In this document: in pieces, positions 29,492 through 39,321 of the stretch
Layout of the letters: each line of letters opens with the position of its first letter
How positions within the stretch are numbered: position 1 is the first letter of the stretch
Assembly (NCBI RefSeq): GCF_030866785.1
Contig: NZ_CP133018.1
Coordinates: 3,100,001 to 3,164,000 of the forward strand
Reading direction: 5' to 3'
Source of the DNA: Agromyces protaetiae
GTDB taxonomy: Bacteria; Actinomycetota; Actinomycetes; Actinomycetales; Microbacteriaceae
DNA: 64,000 bases
Notes under the pieces: generated by a model
The model's database searches: none
Told to the model about the DNA's origin: nothing
Seen by the model: only the letters and a program-made list of their open reading frames with translations
Program-made: the position numbers and the translations under genes

Positions 29492-30147
29492 GCCGAGACC
29501 TCTTCCTTCTTGGCAGCCTTCGCGGCGACGAACGCCTCGAGCGCGGCCGTGCTGAAGACGATGTCGTCCGAGACGAGCACGTCGTAGGCGTTCAGCTGGT
29601 CGACCGGCAGGACGTGCACGGTCGGGATGTTGCGGACGGCGCGCTCGCTGAGCTCCTCGTCACGCGTCAGCACCACGAGGTAGTGCTTCGCCGGGGCGAT
29701 GGCCGTGAGCAGCGCGAGGGCGTTGCGGGTCTTCGCCACGTCGCCGGCTGCGAAGCCCTCGACCGCGTGCACGCGGCCGCCGCGGGCGCGGTCCGAGAGG
29801 GCGCCGAGCAGGGCAGCGGCGATCATCTTCTTGGGCGTGCGCTGCGAGTAGTCGCGCGGCTGCGGGCCGTGGACGGTGCCACCGCCGGTGTGCTGCGGCA
29901 TACGCACCGAGCCCTGACGGGCGCGGCCGGTGCCCTTCTGCTTGAACGGCTTGCGACCCGAACCCGAGACCTCGCCGCGCGTCTTGGTCTTGTGCGTCCC
30001 CTGACGCGCGGCCGCGAGCTGCGCGACGACGACCTGGTGGAGCAGCGGAACGTTGGTCTGCACGTCGAAGAGCTCGGCGGGCAGCTCGACCGAACCGGTC
30101 TTCTTGCCGGTGACGTCGAGGACGTCGATGGTGTTGGCGGTAGCCAT
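29488..30147 (-). CDS. rplD: 50S ribosomal protein uL4
   Basis: A 219-residue exit-tunnel protein. The tunnel loop [20 protein letters not shown] is followed by [20 protein letters not shown]. In some bacteria L4 also regulates the S10 operon; no such leader structure was identified here. It lies three bases after rplC. Confidence 0.97.
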   Translation of the reverse strand: MATANTIDVLDVTGKKTGSVELPAELFDVQTNVPLLHQVVVAQLAAARQGTHKTKTRGEVSGSGRKPFKQKGTGRARQGSVRMPQHTGGGTVHGPQPRDYSQRTPKKMIAAALLGALSDRARGGRVHAVEGFAAGDVAKTRNALALLTAIAPAKHYLVVLTRDEELSERAVRNIPTVHVLPVDQLNAYDVLVSDDIVFSTAALEAFVAAKAAKKEEVSA

Positions 30148-30150
30148 GGG

Positions 30151-30807
30151 CTAGGCCCCCTTCACAGCGTTGCGGACGAACACGAGACGGCCGCGCGCGC
30201 CGGGGACGGCGCCCTTGACGAGCAGCAGACCCTTCTCGGCGTCGACGGCGTGCACGCGGAGGTTGAGCACGGTCACGCGCTCGCCACCCATGCGACCGGC
30301 CATGCGCATGCCCTTGAAGACACGGCTGGGGGTCGACGAAGCACCGATCGAACCGGGCTTGCGGTGGTTACGGTGCGCACCGTGCGAGGCGGAGACGCCC
30401 TTGAAGTTGTGGCGCTTCATGACACCGGCGAAGCCCTTGCCCTTCGACGTGCCGACGACGTCGACCAGCTGGCCGGCCTCGAAGGCACCGTCGATGGCCA
30501 GCTCCTGGCCCGCCGAGTACTCGGCGGCGTCCGCGGTGCGGATCTCGGTCACGTGGCGGCGGGGCGTGACGCCGGCGGCCTTGAAGTGACCCTGGAGGGG
30601 CTGGGTGACCTTGCGCGGGTCGATGGCACCGGCCGCGATCTGCACGGCGCTGTAGCCGTCCTTCTCGGGGGTGCGGACCTGGGTGACCACGTTCGGCGCG
30701 ATCTCGATGACGGTGACGGGGATGAGCTTGTTGTTCTCGTCCCACACCTGGGTCATGCCGAGCTTCGTGCCGAGCAGGCCCTTCACGTTCTTGGTAGCGG
30801 TGGACAT
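30151..30807 (-). CDS. rplC: 50S ribosomal protein uL3
   Basis: A 218-residue large-subunit protein. [20 protein letters not shown] lies near the N-terminus. The extension reaching the peptidyl transferase centre contains [19 protein letters not shown], then [20 protein letters not shown] and [18 protein letters not shown]. The ATG at 30807 is eight bases after the rpsJ stop. Confidence 0.97.
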   Translation of the reverse strand: MSTATKNVKGLLGTKLGMTQVWDENNKLIPVTVIEIAPNVVTQVRTPEKDGYSAVQIAAGAIDPRKVTQPLQGHFKAAGVTPRRHVTEIRTADAAEYSAGQELAIDGAFEAGQLVDVVGTSKGKGFAGVMKRHNFKGVSASHGAHRNHRKPGSIGASSTPSRVFKGMRMAGRMGGERVTVLNLRVHAVDAEKGLLLVKGAVPGARGRLVFVRNAVKGA

Positions 30808-30815
30808 CAGATACC

Positions 30816-31124
30816 TCAGAGCTTGATCTCGATGTTGACGTCGGCCGGGAGGTCGAGACGCATGAGCGAGTCGACGGCCTTGGGCGTCGGGTCCACGATG
30901 TCGATCAGACGCTTGTGGGTGCGCATCTCGAAGTGCTCGCGGCTGTCCTTGTACTTGTGGGGCGAACGGATGACGCACACCACGTTCTTCTCCGTCGGAA
31001 GCGGCACGGGGCCGACGACCGTGGCGCCCGCGCGGGTCACCGTGTCGACGATCTTGCGCGCCGAGGTGTCGATGACCTCGTGGTCATACGACTTCAGTCG
31101 AATGCGGATCTTCTGTCCCGCCAT
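30816..31124 (-). CDS. rpsJ: 30S ribosomal protein uS10
   Basis: A 102-residue protein, also the NusE transcription factor. [20 protein letters not shown] starts it, and [20 protein letters not shown] and [20 protein letters not shown] follow. It is the first gene of the S10 cluster, preceded by a 452-bp gap. Confidence 0.98.
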   Translation of the reverse strand: MAGQKIRIRLKSYDHEVIDTSARKIVDTVTRAGATVVGPVPLPTEKNVVCVIRSPHKYKDSREHFEMRTHKRLIDIVDPTPKAVDSLMRLDLPADVNIEIKL

Positions 31125-31576
31125 TGCTGACTCTCTCTCTGTTATGGCGTCTTACCCCTTCCGAGGGCATCGGACGCCGCGTAGTACCGCTGATGCTGCA
31201 CCACTGTTCTGCTGTCAAAGGCCGTGATCGAGCCTGTCGAAGGCACCGCGCGCCACTTTCGCAGCACGGCTTCTCGCATGTGAACACACGATGGCCTCGA
31301 CACGCTCGACCCGCGAGCCACCGGCACCGCCAGAGCGCACAGATGTCCTGAACGAAGGAGGTGTCGGTTGTCGTGTTCTGCTACCCGCGGCCTAGCCTGA
31401 CCCCGACGTCCCTCGCGGAACCGGTGGCTATGCACTGCCTGGCAGTGATTCGAACGGCGCGCAGGGCACACCGTTCGAAATGTTGAACTCAACGAGTTTG
31501 CCACAGTCGAGGCATCCGTGCAACCCGGGCGTGTCGCGCTCGCGCGTCGCCCGCGTGACGCGCCGACCGACGCCGC
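31125..31576. promoter_or_regulatory. 452-bp upstream region of the S10 operon
   Basis: No gene is seen here between rpsJ and the acyltransferase. On the minus strand a perfect TTGACA lies at plus 31213-31218, but the -10 at 17-18 bp (CATCAG) is poor. A dispersed CGAGCCTGTCGA copy lies near 31224. Two palindromes occur near the acyltransferase end: CACTGCC-T-GGCAGTG at 31433-31447 and TTCGAACGG/CCGTTCGAA at 31449-31479, then GTTGA/TCAAC at 31482-31493. These may terminate acyltransferase transcription. Confidence 0.5.
31449..31479 (-). terminator. Inverted repeat downstream of the acyltransferase gene
   Basis: TTCGAACGG and CCGTTCGAA form a perfect 9-bp stem with a 13-base loop, about 100 bp past the acyltransferase stop. 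The adjacent 15-bp palindrome at 31433-31447 directly follows it on the minus strand. No T-run follows, so a regulatory role for the S10 promoter is an alternative. Confidence 0.35.
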
Positions 31577-32791
31577 TCAGCCGTCGTCGCGGACCGCGCA
31601 CGCCAGCCGTCGCTCCTCCGCCACGCCATGTGCCACTGCACCGATGCCGACGACGAGCGCGATCGCCATCGTGAGTCCGCCGAGAAGCAGGACCGGGCGA
31701 CGGTTCAGCACGTGTCCCGACCGCCGGAACGGATCCTCGATGTACCGCTTCGACAGGCCCGCGACGGTGATGGCGACGGCCACGAGGATCGCCATGAGCC
31801 AGGCCGGACTCGGCATGCCGGTGAGGTAGGGCACGAACATGAAGATCGGCCAGTGCCAGAGGTACAACGAGTAGGAGACGTCACCGAGCCACTGCACCGG
31901 CCGGAGGCCGGCGACGCGGGCCGGTGACCAGGCGGCCTGCGGCATGCCCGCCCAGATGACCGCCAGCGTGCCGACGACGGGCAGGCCGACGATCAGCCCC
32001 GGGAACGCCTCAGGCATCCGGAAGGTGACGATCGGCACGAAGATCAGTGCGAGCCCGACCCAGGACACCGCTGACCGCAGTCGGTGCCGTCCGGCCAGCG
32101 GACTGACCGCGAGGAGCGCGAGCAGCCCGCCGACGCCGAACTCCCACGCCCGCGTCAGCGTCGAGAAGTAGGCGACGTTGTGATCGGCCGCCGTCGCCGC
32201 GATCGAGTACACGAACGAGGCGGCGGTCACCGAGCCGAGCACGACCGTGAGCGCGACGACGCGGTTGGCCCGCCAGCGCGTCGCGATCCAGAGCCCCAGG
32301 ATGAGGAGCAGCGGCCACGCGAGGTAGAACTGCTCCTCGACCGAGAGCGACCAGAAGTGCTGGACCGGGCTCGACCGGAGGTCGCCGCGGGCCGGGTTCT
32401 GCGAGTCGGCCAGGAGGAGCCAGTTCTGGTAGTACAGGGCGCTCGCGATGAACTCGCGGAACCAGCTGCCCCACATCCGCTGCGGGACGAGGAGCAGCGT
32501 CGCGACCGACACGGCCGCGAGGACCGCGATCGCGGCGGGCAGGATGCGCCGCGCGCGACGCAGATAGAAGTCACCGAGATGCATCCGGCCGGTGCGTGCG
32601 ACGTCCCGGAGCAGCAGTCCGGTGATCAGGAAGCCGGAGACGACGAAGAAGACGTCGACGCCCATATACCCGGCCGGCGCGACGGCCGGCCAGCCGTGAT
32701 GGAGAACGACCGCGCCCACGGCGACCGCGCGGAGGGCTTGGATCTCCGGGCGGACCGCGGTGCGGGTTCGTTCAGAGTGCGCAGGCCCCAT
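31577..32791 (-). CDS. Acyltransferase family 3 membrane protein (OafA/YrhL type)
   Basis: A 404-residue integral membrane acyltransferase, likely O-acetylating a cell-surface polysaccharide. RPEIQALRAVAVGAVVLHHG holds the conserved Arg and His motif near residues 14-33. Then come GYMGVDVFFVVSGFLITGLL and FYLRRARRILPAA, and the luminal-type block QHFWSLSVEEQFYLAWPLL. About ten membrane segments are seen. No C-terminal SGNH domain is present. It is an insertion between rpsJ and tuf. The ATG may be leaderless: TACGCT lies seven bases upstream and no ribosome binding site is seen. Confidence 0.9.
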   Translation of the reverse strand: MGPAHSERTRTAVRPEIQALRAVAVGAVVLHHGWPAVAPAGYMGVDVFFVVSGFLITGLLLRDVARTGRMHLGDFYLRRARRILPAAIAVLAAVSVATLLLVPQRMWGSWFREFIASALYYQNWLLLADSQNPARGDLRSSPVQHFWSLSVEEQFYLAWPLLLILGLWIATRWRANRVVALTVVLGSVTAASFVYSIAATAADHNVAYFSTLTRAWEFGVGGLLALLAVSPLAGRHRLRSAVSWVGLALIFVPIVTFRMPEAFPGLIVGLPVVGTLAVIWAGMPQAAWSPARVAGLRPVQWLGDVSYSLYLWHWPIFMFVPYLTGMPSPAWLMAILVAVAITVAGLSKRYIEDPFRRSGHVLNRRPVLLLGGLTMAIALVVGIGAVAHGVAEERRLACAVRDDG

Positions 32792-32810
32792 TCATACCAG
32801 CGTATGCATG
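32789..32810. promoter_or_regulatory. Palindrome over the acyltransferase start codon
   Basis: On the minus strand CATGCATAC-GCTG-GTATGAATG is symmetrical at eight of nine positions per arm and includes the ATG. It overlaps the putative -10 box TACGCT. It could be a repressor site. Confidence 0.35.
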
Positions 32811-32906
32811 ACCCCCGAACGAGGGCTGGGAGAACGCCGGAAAGCAATTGCGACCTCTCCGCTCCGAGAAATGTGCGGGAAACACGGGAGGCGCCCGAAA
32901 CGGCGA

Positions 32907-32936
32907 ACGGGGCCGGGCCCGAAGGCCCGACCCCGT
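32907..32936 (-). terminator. Terminator after tuf
   Basis: ACGGGG-CGGGCC and GGCCCG-CCCCGT pair with one mismatch around a short CGAA loop, 26 bp beyond the tuf stop. The minus-strand continuation is TCGCCGTTTCG. Position and stem strength support termination of the str operon. Confidence 0.75.
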
Positions 32937-32961
32937 CCAGGAGATCGGTAAGACCGAGGAC

Positions 32962-34152
32962 TTACTTGACGATCTTGGTGACCGTACCGGCACCGACCGT
33001 GCGACCACCCTCACGGATGGCGAAGCCGAGGCCCTCCTCCATGGCGATCGGCTGGATCAGCTCGACCGTCATGTCGGTGGTGTCGCCGGGCATGACCATC
33101 TCGGTGCCCTCGGGCAGCGTGATGACGCCGGTGACGTCCGTGGTACGGAAGTAGAACTGCGGGCGGTAGTTCGCGTAGAACGGGTTGTGACGCCCACCCT
33201 CGTCCTTGGACAGGATGTACGCGGTGCCCTCGAAGTTCGTGTGCGGCGTGACCGAACCCGGTGCGACGACGACCTGGCCGCGCTCCACGTCCTCGCGCTT
33301 GGTGCCGCGGAGGAGCAGACCACAGTTCTCGCCGGCCCAGGCCTCGTCGAGCTGCTTGTGGAACATCTCGATACCCGTGACCGTGGTCTTCTGCGTCGGG
33401 CGGATGCCGACGATCTCGACCTCGGAGTTGATCTTCAGCGTGCCACGCTCGGCGCGGCCCGTGACGACCGTGCCACGGCCGGTGATGGTGAAGACGTCCT
33501 CGACGGGCATGAGGAACGGCTTGTCCTTGTCACGCACCGGGTCGGGGATCGAGTTGTCGACGGCCTCCATGAGGTCGACGATCGACTGGACCCACTTCTC
33601 GTCGCCCTCGAGCGCCTTGAGGCCCGAGACGCGCACGACCGGCGCGTCCTCGGCGAAGCCCTGGCTCGCGAGCAGCTCGGAGACCTCGAGCTCGACGAGC
33701 TCCAGGATCTCCTCGTCGTCGACCATGTCGGCCTTGTTCAGCGCGACGAGCAGGTAGGGCACGCCGACCTGCTTGGCGAGCAGCACGTGCTCACGCGTCT
33801 GGGCCATCGGGCCGTCGGTCGCCGCGACCACGAGGATCGCGCCGTCCATCTGAGCGGCACCGGTGATCATGTTCTTGATGTAGTCAGCGTGACCCGGGGC
33901 GTCGACGTGCGCGTAGTGGCGCTTCGGCGTCTCGTACTCGACGTGCGAGATGTTGATCGTGATGCCGCGCTGGCGCTCCTCGGGAGCCGAGTCGATCGAC
34001 GCGAAGTCGCGCTGCACGTTGGTGGCCGACGGGTACTTGTCGGCGAGCACCTTCGAGATCGCGGCGGTGAGCGTCGTCTTGCCGTGGTCGACGTGACCGA
34101 TCGTGCCGATGTTGACGTGCGGCTTGGTCCGCTCGAACTTGGCCTTAGCCAC
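32962..34152 (-). CDS. tuf: Elongation factor Tu
   Basis: GTPase that delivers aminoacyl-tRNA to the ribosome. The 396 residues match the family. GTPase motifs are [10 protein letters not shown] (about 19-28), [13 protein letters not shown] and NKADMVDD. The [14 protein letters not shown] switch region is intact. It lies 129 bp downstream of fusA, enough room for a promoter of its own. Confidence 0.99.
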   Translation of the reverse strand: MAKAKFERTKPHVNIGTIGHVDHGKTTLTAAISKVLADKYPSATNVQRDFASIDSAPEERQRGITINISHVEYETPKRHYAHVDAPGHADYIKNMITGAAQMDGAILVVAATDGPMAQTREHVLLAKQVGVPYLLVALNKADMVDDEEILELVELEVSELLASQGFAEDAPVVRVSGLKALEGDEKWVQSIVDLMEAVDNSIPDPVRDKDKPFLMPVEDVFTITGRGTVVTGRAERGTLKINSEVEIVGIRPTQKTTVTGIEMFHKQLDEAWAGENCGLLLRGTKREDVERGQVVVAPGSVTPHTNFEGTAYILSKDEGGRHNPFYANYRPQFYFRTTDVTGVITLPEGTEMVMPGDTTDMTVELIQPIAMEEGLGFAIREGGRTVGAGTVTKIVK

Positions 34153-34228
34153 TGTGGGTCCTCCTCAGGACTCGTGTAGGAACCCCGGGCGCTGGATTGC
34201 GACCGGTGAGCTACGGGGTTGTGTTGTT

Positions 34229-34234
34229 ATGTTA
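34229..34234 (-). promoter_or_regulatory. Candidate -10 box for tuf
   Basis: TAACAT on the minus strand fits TANNNT, about 77 bp before the tuf start in the fusA-tuf gap. No -35 is recognisable. A CGACCC/GGGTCG hairpin at 34237-34252 lies just upstream. An extra tuf promoter would fit its high expression. Confidence 0.3.
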
Positions 34235-34281
34235 CGCGACCCGACGGGGTCGTGCGGGCAGGGCCCGAGCTTCGTGGAAAG

Positions 34282-36396
34282 CTACTCGCCCTTGTTCTTC
34301 TGGACGATCTCGTCGGCGACAGCCTTCGGGACCTCCGCGTAGCTCTCGAACTCCATCGAGTACACCGCTCGGCCCGAGGTCTTCGACCGCAGGTCACCGA
34401 TGTACCCGAACATCTCCGAGAGCGGGACGTGCGCACGCACGACCTTCACACCGGCGGCGTCCTCCATGGACTGGATCTGGCCGCGGCGCGAGTTCAGGTC
34501 GCCGATGACGTCGCCCATGTACTCCTCAGGAGTACGGACCTCGACGCTCATCAGCGGTTCGAGCAAGACGGGCTGCGCCTTGCGAGCGGCCTCCTTGAAG
34601 CCCATGGAGCCCGCGATCTTGAACGCCATCTCCGAGGAGTCGACGTCGTGGGCCGCACCATCGAGCAGGCTCGCCTTCACGCCGACCATCGGGTAGCCCG
34701 CGAGGATGCCGTACTGCATGGCATCGCGGAACCCGGCGTCGACCGAGGGGATGTACTCGCGCGGAACGCGGCCACCCGTGACCTTGTTCTCGAACTCGTA
34801 GATCTTGTCGCCTTCGATCACGAGCGGCTCGATCGCGAACTGGATCTTCGCGAACTGGCCGGAACCACCGGTCTGCTTCTTGTGCGTGTAGTCGTGCTTC
34901 TCGACCGCGCGCTTGATGGTCTCGCGGTACGCGACCTGCGGCTTGCCCACGTTGGCCTCGACGTTGAACTCGCGCTTCATGCGGTCGACGAGGATGTCGA
35001 GGTGGAGCTCGCCCATGCCCTTGATGACCGTCTGACCGGTCTCCTGGTTCTGCTCGGTGCGGAAGGTGGGGTCTTCCTCGGCGAGCTTCTGGATCGCCGT
35101 GCCGAGCTTCTCCTGGTCGGCCTTGGTCTTCGGCTCGATCGCGACCTCGATCACCGGCTCGGGGAACGTCATCGACTCGAGCACGACCTGCTCGTTCGGG
35201 TCGCAGAGCGTGTCACCCGTGGTGGTGTCCTTGAGGCCGATGACCGCGTAGATGTTGCCGGCGGTCACCGAGTCGATCGGGATCTCCTTGTTGGCGTGCA
35301 TCTGGAAGATCTTGCCGATGCGCTCCTTCTTGCCCTTGGTCGAGTTGACGACCTGGGCGCCGCTGTCGAGGCGACCGGAGTAGACGCGGACGTAGGTGAG
35401 GCGACCGAAGAACGGGTGCACGGCGACCTTGAACGCGAGCGCCGTGAACGGCTCCGACGCGTCAGCGTGACGCATGACGACCTTCTCCTCGTCGCGAGCG
35501 TCGTGCGCCTCGATGGCGGGCACGTCGAGCGGCGACGGGAGGTAGTCGATGACGGCGTCGAGCATCGGCTGCACACCGCGGTTCTTGAACGCGGAGCCGC
35601 AGAGCACGGGGTAGATCTCCGAGTTCACGGTGAGCTTGCGGATCGCGCCCTTGATCTCGGCGGTCGTGAGCTCTTCGCCACCGAAGAACTTCTCGAGCAG
35701 CGCGTCGTCGGACTCGGCGACGGTCTCGAGGAGCTGCTGGCGGTACTGCTCGGCCTTCTCGACGAGGTCGGCGGGGATCTCTTCGATGGCGTACTCGGCG
35801 CCCATCTTGACGTCACCCTTCGCGTCACCGCGCCAGGTGAGTGCACGCATCTCGACCAGGTCGACGACGCCCTCGAAGGACGACTCGGAACCGATCGGCA
35901 GCTGCAGCACGAGCGGCTTCGCACCGAGGCGCGAGACGATCGTGTCGACCGTGAAGTAGAAGTCGGCGCCGAGCTTGTCCATCTTGTTGACGAAGCAGAT
36001 GCGCGGGACGTTGTACTTGTCGGCCTGGCGCCAGACGGTCTCGGACTGGGGCTCGACGCCCTCCTTGCCGTCGAAGACGGCGACCGCACCGTCGAGCACG
36101 CGGAGCGAACGCTCCACCTCGACCGTGAAGTCCACGTGGCCGGGGGTGTCGATGATGTTGATCTGGTTCTTGTTCCAGTAACAGGTGACCGCGGCGGACG
36201 TGATGGTGATGCCGCGCTCCTTCTCCTGCTCCATCCAGTCGGTCGTCGAGGCGCCGTCGTGGGTCTCGCCGATCTTGTGGTTGACGCCCGTGTAGAACAG
36301 GATGCGCTCGGTCGTGGTGGTCTTGCCGGCATCGATGTGCGCCATGATGCCGATGTTGCGGACCTTGTTCAGGTCGGTGAGCACGTCTTGTGCCAC
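34282..36396 (-). CDS. fusA: Elongation factor G
   Basis: Translocation GTPase of 704 residues. GTPase motifs [16 protein letters not shown] (about 17-32), [20 protein letters not shown] and [10 protein letters not shown] are clear. Later domains include [20 protein letters not shown] and the domain IV tip region [13 protein letters not shown]. It lies 85 bp after rpsG, across a 16-bp hairpin. Confidence 0.99.
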   Translation of the reverse strand: MAQDVLTDLNKVRNIGIMAHIDAGKTTTTERILFYTGVNHKIGETHDGASTTDWMEQEKERGITITSAAVTCYWNKNQINIIDTPGHVDFTVEVERSLRVLDGAVAVFDGKEGVEPQSETVWRQADKYNVPRICFVNKMDKLGADFYFTVDTIVSRLGAKPLVLQLPIGSESSFEGVVDLVEMRALTWRGDAKGDVKMGAEYAIEEIPADLVEKAEQYRQQLLETVAESDDALLEKFFGGEELTTAEIKGAIRKLTVNSEIYPVLCGSAFKNRGVQPMLDAVIDYLPSPLDVPAIEAHDARDEEKVVMRHADASEPFTALAFKVAVHPFFGRLTYVRVYSGRLDSGAQVVNSTKGKKERIGKIFQMHANKEIPIDSVTAGNIYAVIGLKDTTTGDTLCDPNEQVVLESMTFPEPVIEVAIEPKTKADQEKLGTAIQKLAEEDPTFRTEQNQETGQTVIKGMGELHLDILVDRMKREFNVEANVGKPQVAYRETIKRAVEKHDYTHKKQTGGSGQFAKIQFAIEPLVIEGDKIYEFENKVTGGRVPREYIPSVDAGFRDAMQYGILAGYPMVGVKASLLDGAAHDVDSSEMAFKIAGSMGFKEAARKAQPVLLEPLMSVEVRTPEEYMGDVIGDLNSRRGQIQSMEDAAGVKVVRAHVPLSEMFGYIGDLRSKTSGRAVYSMEFESYAEVPKAVADEIVQKNKGE

Positions 36397-36439
36397 GGGA
36401 GTTCCTCCGGGGAATCAGGAAGGGAAGGACGGGGAAGGT

Positions 36440-36475
36440 GAGCGGATGCCTCGGCCGCAGCCGAGGCATCCGCTC
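36440..36475 (-). other. 16-bp perfect hairpin between rpsG and fusA
   Basis: GAGCGGATGCCTCGGC and GCCGAGGCATCCGCTC pair completely around CGCA. It lies six bases after the rpsG stop. It could reduce transcription into fusA or protect the upstream mRNA. Both arms contain the GAGGCATCCG word. Confidence 0.8.
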
Positions 36476-36481
36476 GACCGA

Positions 36482-36952
36482 CTACCAGCGGTAGTGGGCG
36501 AAGGCGCGGTTCGACTCGGCCATCTTGTGCGTGTCTTCGCGGCGCTTGACCGCGGCACCGAGGCTGTTCGACGCGTCGAGGATCTCGTTGGTGAGACGCT
36601 CGGTCATGGTCTTCTCGCGACGGGCCTTCGCGTAGCTCGTGAGCCAGCGGAGGGCGAGCGTGTTCGCGCGGTGAGGCTTGACCTCGACGGGGACCTGGTA
36701 GGTCGAGCCGCCGACGCGACGCGAACGGACCTCGAGGGTCGGGCGCACGTTGTCGAGCGCCTTCTTGAGGACCACCACGGCGTCCTGGCCGGACTTGTTG
36801 GCGACGTTCGAGAGCGCCTCGTAGACGATGCGCTGCGCGAGGTCCTTCTTGCCGTCGACGAGGATCTTGTTGACGAGCTGGCTGACGACCGGCGAACCGT
36901 AGACGGGATCGGCGACGACGGGGCGCTTCGGAGCGGGTCCCTTGCGAGGCAT
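36482..36952 (-). CDS. rpsG: 30S ribosomal protein uS7
   Basis: A 156-residue 16S rRNA-binding head protein. [20 protein letters not shown], then [20 protein letters not shown] and [20 protein letters not shown] are typical. It ends [13 protein letters not shown]. Its ATG overlaps the rpsL stop (TAATG). Confidence 0.98.
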   Translation of the reverse strand: MPRKGPAPKRPVVADPVYGSPVVSQLVNKILVDGKKDLAQRIVYEALSNVANKSGQDAVVVLKKALDNVRPTLEVRSRRVGGSTYQVPVEVKPHRANTLALRWLTSYAKARREKTMTERLTNEILDASNSLGAAVKRREDTHKMAESNRAFAHYRW

Positions 36953-37326
36953 TACTTCTTCTCCATCTTCGCGCCGTACTTGCTGCGAGCCTGCTTGCGG
37001 TTCTTCACGGCCTGCGTGTCGAGCGCGCCGCGAACGATCTTGTAGCGCACACCGGGGAGGTCCTTCACACGACCGCCGCGGATGAGCACCATCGAGTGCT
37101 CCTGCAGGTTGTGGCCCTCACCGGGGATGTAGGCCGTGACCTCGGTGCCGTTCGAGAGCTTCACACGGGCGACCTTGCGGAGCGCCGAGTTCGGCTTCTT
37201 CGGGGTCGTGGTGTACACACGCGTGCACACGCCGCGCTGCTGGGGGTTGGCCTTCAGGGCGGGCGCCTTGGTCTTGGTGACCTTGGGCGAGCGACCCTTG
37301 CGGACCAACTGCTGAATGGTTGGCAC
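36952..37326 (-). CDS. rpsL: 30S ribosomal protein uS12
   Basis: A 124-residue decoding-centre protein. The GTG start at 37326 has AAGGAGAAGCA just upstream. [16 protein letters not shown] contains the lysine at the streptomycin-sensitive position and is wild type. [19 protein letters not shown] holds the second such region, also wild type. It is the first gene of the str operon. Confidence 0.98.
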   Translation of the reverse strand: MPTIQQLVRKGRSPKVTKTKAPALKANPQQRGVCTRVYTTTPKKPNSALRKVARVKLSNGTEVTAYIPGEGHNLQEHSMVLIRGGRVKDLPGVRYKIVRGALDTQAVKNRKQARSKYGAKMEKK

Positions 37327-37658
37327 TGCTTCTCCTTGTTGTGCTGCACGGTGACAGCGTTGATGGATGTGTCTCACATCACGACCCACCGGCCCCGCGA
37401 GACTCGCGGAGCCTTCGTGTGGTGGGTATGCCGTGGGGGTGTAAACCCTGGGCGGGATGCCCTGGTGTGCGAAAGGTTGAACGCCGGCGTCGTACCCGGC
37501 ATTCCGACGAATCGGAGTCCGGGCACAGCGCAAGCGCGCGGCTACGCGCACACCCGATCAATGGTACTTCCCCGCGGGTGGGCGGTCAAATGGCGATCGG
37601 ATGCCTCGGGCTCGCGTTCGCGGGCGGCGGAACGCCGCCGGGCCCCGCGCACGCCGGC
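37327..37658. other. 332-bp leader and promoter region of the str operon
   Basis: No protein gene is supported here. It contains the rpsL promoter at 37561-37589 and a leader of about 230 nt on the minus strand. On the other side lies the end of an uncharacterised gene at 37659. A GAGGCATCCG-family word occurs near 37607. Confidence 0.6.
37561..37589 (-). promoter_or_regulatory. str operon promoter (rpsL-rpsG-fusA)
   Basis: On the minus strand TTGACC (plus 37584-37589) and TACCAT (37561-37566) are separated by exactly 17 bp, a good sigma-70-type promoter. Transcription would start near 37554, giving an unusually long leader of about 230 nt before rpsL. It is the best promoter match found in the window. 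Confidence 0.7.
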
Positions 37659-38315
37659 TCAGGCGTGCGGCCAGCCCGGGGCATCCAGTTCGCGCTCGAG
37701 GTCGGCGAGCAGCTCGGCGACCTGCGGCTCGACCAGGCGCTCGACCGCGGCCCCGATGCGGCGCTGGTGATGGGTGAGCTCGGTGCAGATGCGACGGCCC
37801 ACCTGCTTGGCGAAGTCGTCGGCGAGCCGCACTTCTTCGCGGAGCGCCTCCTTCTCTTCGGCGGTGAAGGGCCGCGGCGCGGGCTCGGCGGACTCGGCCG
37901 CGGTATCGGCCTCGAGGCCCGAGAGGGTGAACAGGAACGGCTGGTCGGGCACCGGCTCGGGGTCGAGCTCGAGGCCCCGGTACTCGGGGTCGAGCCCCTC
38001 GCCCGCGCGGTAGGGGCGTTTGGCCTTGCGCGCCTCGGCGAGCCGGATCTCGCGGTGCAGCATGGGGAGGTTCCGCGCGGTGTAGTCGTCGACCGCGTCG
38101 TCGATGATCGCCTTCATCCGCATCGAGAAGGCGTGCTGCACGGGGTGCGGGATGTCGACGTCAAGCCCCGCGGCGGCGAGGATCGGGGAGCCGAAGCAGC
38201 GCTGGCACAGGCGCACGCGCGCGCGATGGGTGCCGGGCCGCCACCGGGGCAGCCACTGCAGCCACCGGTCGACCTCGTGGCTCACGCGCGCCTCGATCGA
38301 GCCTTCCACGAGCAC
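37659..38315 (-). CDS. Conserved hypothetical protein
   Basis: A 218-residue soluble protein that I do not recognise. RLCQRCFG holds a CxxC near residue 38. The middle is rich in Arg and Glu (YTARNLPMLHREIRLAEARK), and a Pro/Glu-rich loop separates it from a C-terminal helical part (EEKEALREEVRLADDFAKQV). No signal or membrane segment is seen. TAGGGT lies just before the GTG at 38315, so the message may be leaderless and begin at GTG 38315 or 38309. It shares direction with the str operon, 330 bp upstream. Confidence 0.75.
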   Translation of the reverse strand: MLVEGSIEARVSHEVDRWLQWLPRWRPGTHRARVRLCQRCFGSPILAAAGLDVDIPHPVQHAFSMRMKAIIDDAVDDYTARNLPMLHREIRLAEARKAKRPYRAGEGLDPEYRGLELDPEPVPDQPFLFTLSGLEADTAAESAEPAPRPFTAEEKEALREEVRLADDFAKQVGRRICTELTHHQRRIGAAVERLVEPQVAELLADLERELDAPGWPHA

Positions 38316-38401
38316 TCACCCTAGCGGCAGATATATCGCAGCGGGCGGAGGTTGCGGCCGAATGGCCGCGCGGATTCGCGGCGTGGTGACGTGGGCGGTG
38401 G

Positions 38402-38872
38402 CTACTCCCCCGGTCGCTCCCATGGCCATCGCGGACGCTCCATGCCCTCGACCCGCCCCCGCGCGACGACCACGGCGAGCGAGGCGATGACGGCCGCCGC
38501 GGCGGGCACGAGCAGCCCGAACCAGCCGATCCCGAGTCCGAGCCCGAACAGCACGCTCTCGAGCACGCCACCGGTCGTGCCGAGCACGTGGCCGATCATC
38601 GCGACCACGACGAACGCGAGCCAGCTCGCCGCGGTCGCGATCACGACGGTGCCGGCCATGCGCTGTGGCCGGCGCAGCCGGAGGCCGAGCGTCACCAGCA
38701 CGGCCAAGACGGATGCCCCGACCGCAGCCGGCCCGACGAGCACCCCGGCGCGCGGATCGGCGACGACCTCGATGTCGAGCAGCAGGCTCACGAACCCGTA
38801 CCCGCAGACGACCACCGCGAGGTACAGCGCGGTCGCGAACCCCGCGATCACCCAGGCGTTGCGTGCATCCAT
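38402..38872 (-). CDS. Small four-helix membrane protein of unknown function
   Basis: A 156-residue protein with about four membrane helices (ATALYLAVVVCGYGFVSLLL, then VGASVLAVLVTLGL, VIATAASWLAFVVVAMIGHV and GIGWFGLLVPAAAAVIASLA). A short charged tail ends GMERPRWPWERPGE. I cannot name the family with certainty. The ATG at 38872 is preferred, though GGAGGA directly abuts it; an in-frame ATG at 38899 is the alternative. Confidence 0.65.
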   Translation of the reverse strand: MDARNAWVIAGFATALYLAVVVCGYGFVSLLLDIEVVADPRAGVLVGPAAVGASVLAVLVTLGLRLRRPQRMAGTVVIATAASWLAFVVVAMIGHVLGTTGGVLESVLFGLGLGIGWFGLLVPAAAAVIASLAVVVARGRVEGMERPRWPWERPGE

Positions 38873-38982
38873 TCCTCCGAGCGTACGCGCCCACCTCATA
38901 CACCCGCCTCACCCTGCCTCACCCACCCCAAGCGCCCGGACTCCATCTCGGCACCGCCGCCGCCACGCCCCGGCACGCCCCG

Positions 38983-39056
38983 GCACGCCCAATCGGTCAC
39001 GCCCAATCCGTCACGCCCAATCCGTCACGCCCAATCCGTCACGCCCAATCCGTCAC
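38983..39056. repeat. 14-bp tandem repeats (TCACGCCCAATCCG)
   Basis: Four perfect copies run from 38997 to 39052. An imperfect copy (GCACGCCCAATCGG) precedes them and a partial TCAC follows. The unit is not similar to the other repeats here. Confidence 0.9.
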
Positions 39057-39064
39057 TCGCCCAC

Positions 39065-39149
39065 TTCCTTGCTCAGGAAGCCCCGGCCGCGGTGCGGCGT
39101 GTCGGCACCCGACACGCCGCACCCATCGCCGTCGTTCCTGAGCAAGGAA
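39065..39149. repeat. 85-bp palindromic element, copy 1
   Basis: Ends TTCCTTGCTCAGGAA and TTCCTGAGCAAGGAA are perfect 15-bp inverted repeats. Inside, GTGCGGCGTGTCGG and CGACACGCCGCAC form a second stem. The element has no coding capacity. It resembles a REP/MITE-type element and would fold into a long cruciform. Confidence 0.85.
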
Positions 39150-39321
39150 TGCAGCGATGAGCGGGACCGCCGCCGCAGACCTCGGGGCCCGAGGGCAGCG
39201 GATGCCGGGCGGGGCCCGAGGGCAGCGCGGGTCCATCCCGCGCGCCCTCACCCCGCTCCCGCCCCTCTCGGCTCCGACCCCCGGCCCGCTCGCATCCACA
39301 CGCCATCCGCCGCTCGCCCAC

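Noticed and set aside
38983..39056. CRISPR array or origin iterons
   Set aside because: The 14-bp units have no spacers, and there are no cas, dnaA or rep genes or DnaA boxes nearby.
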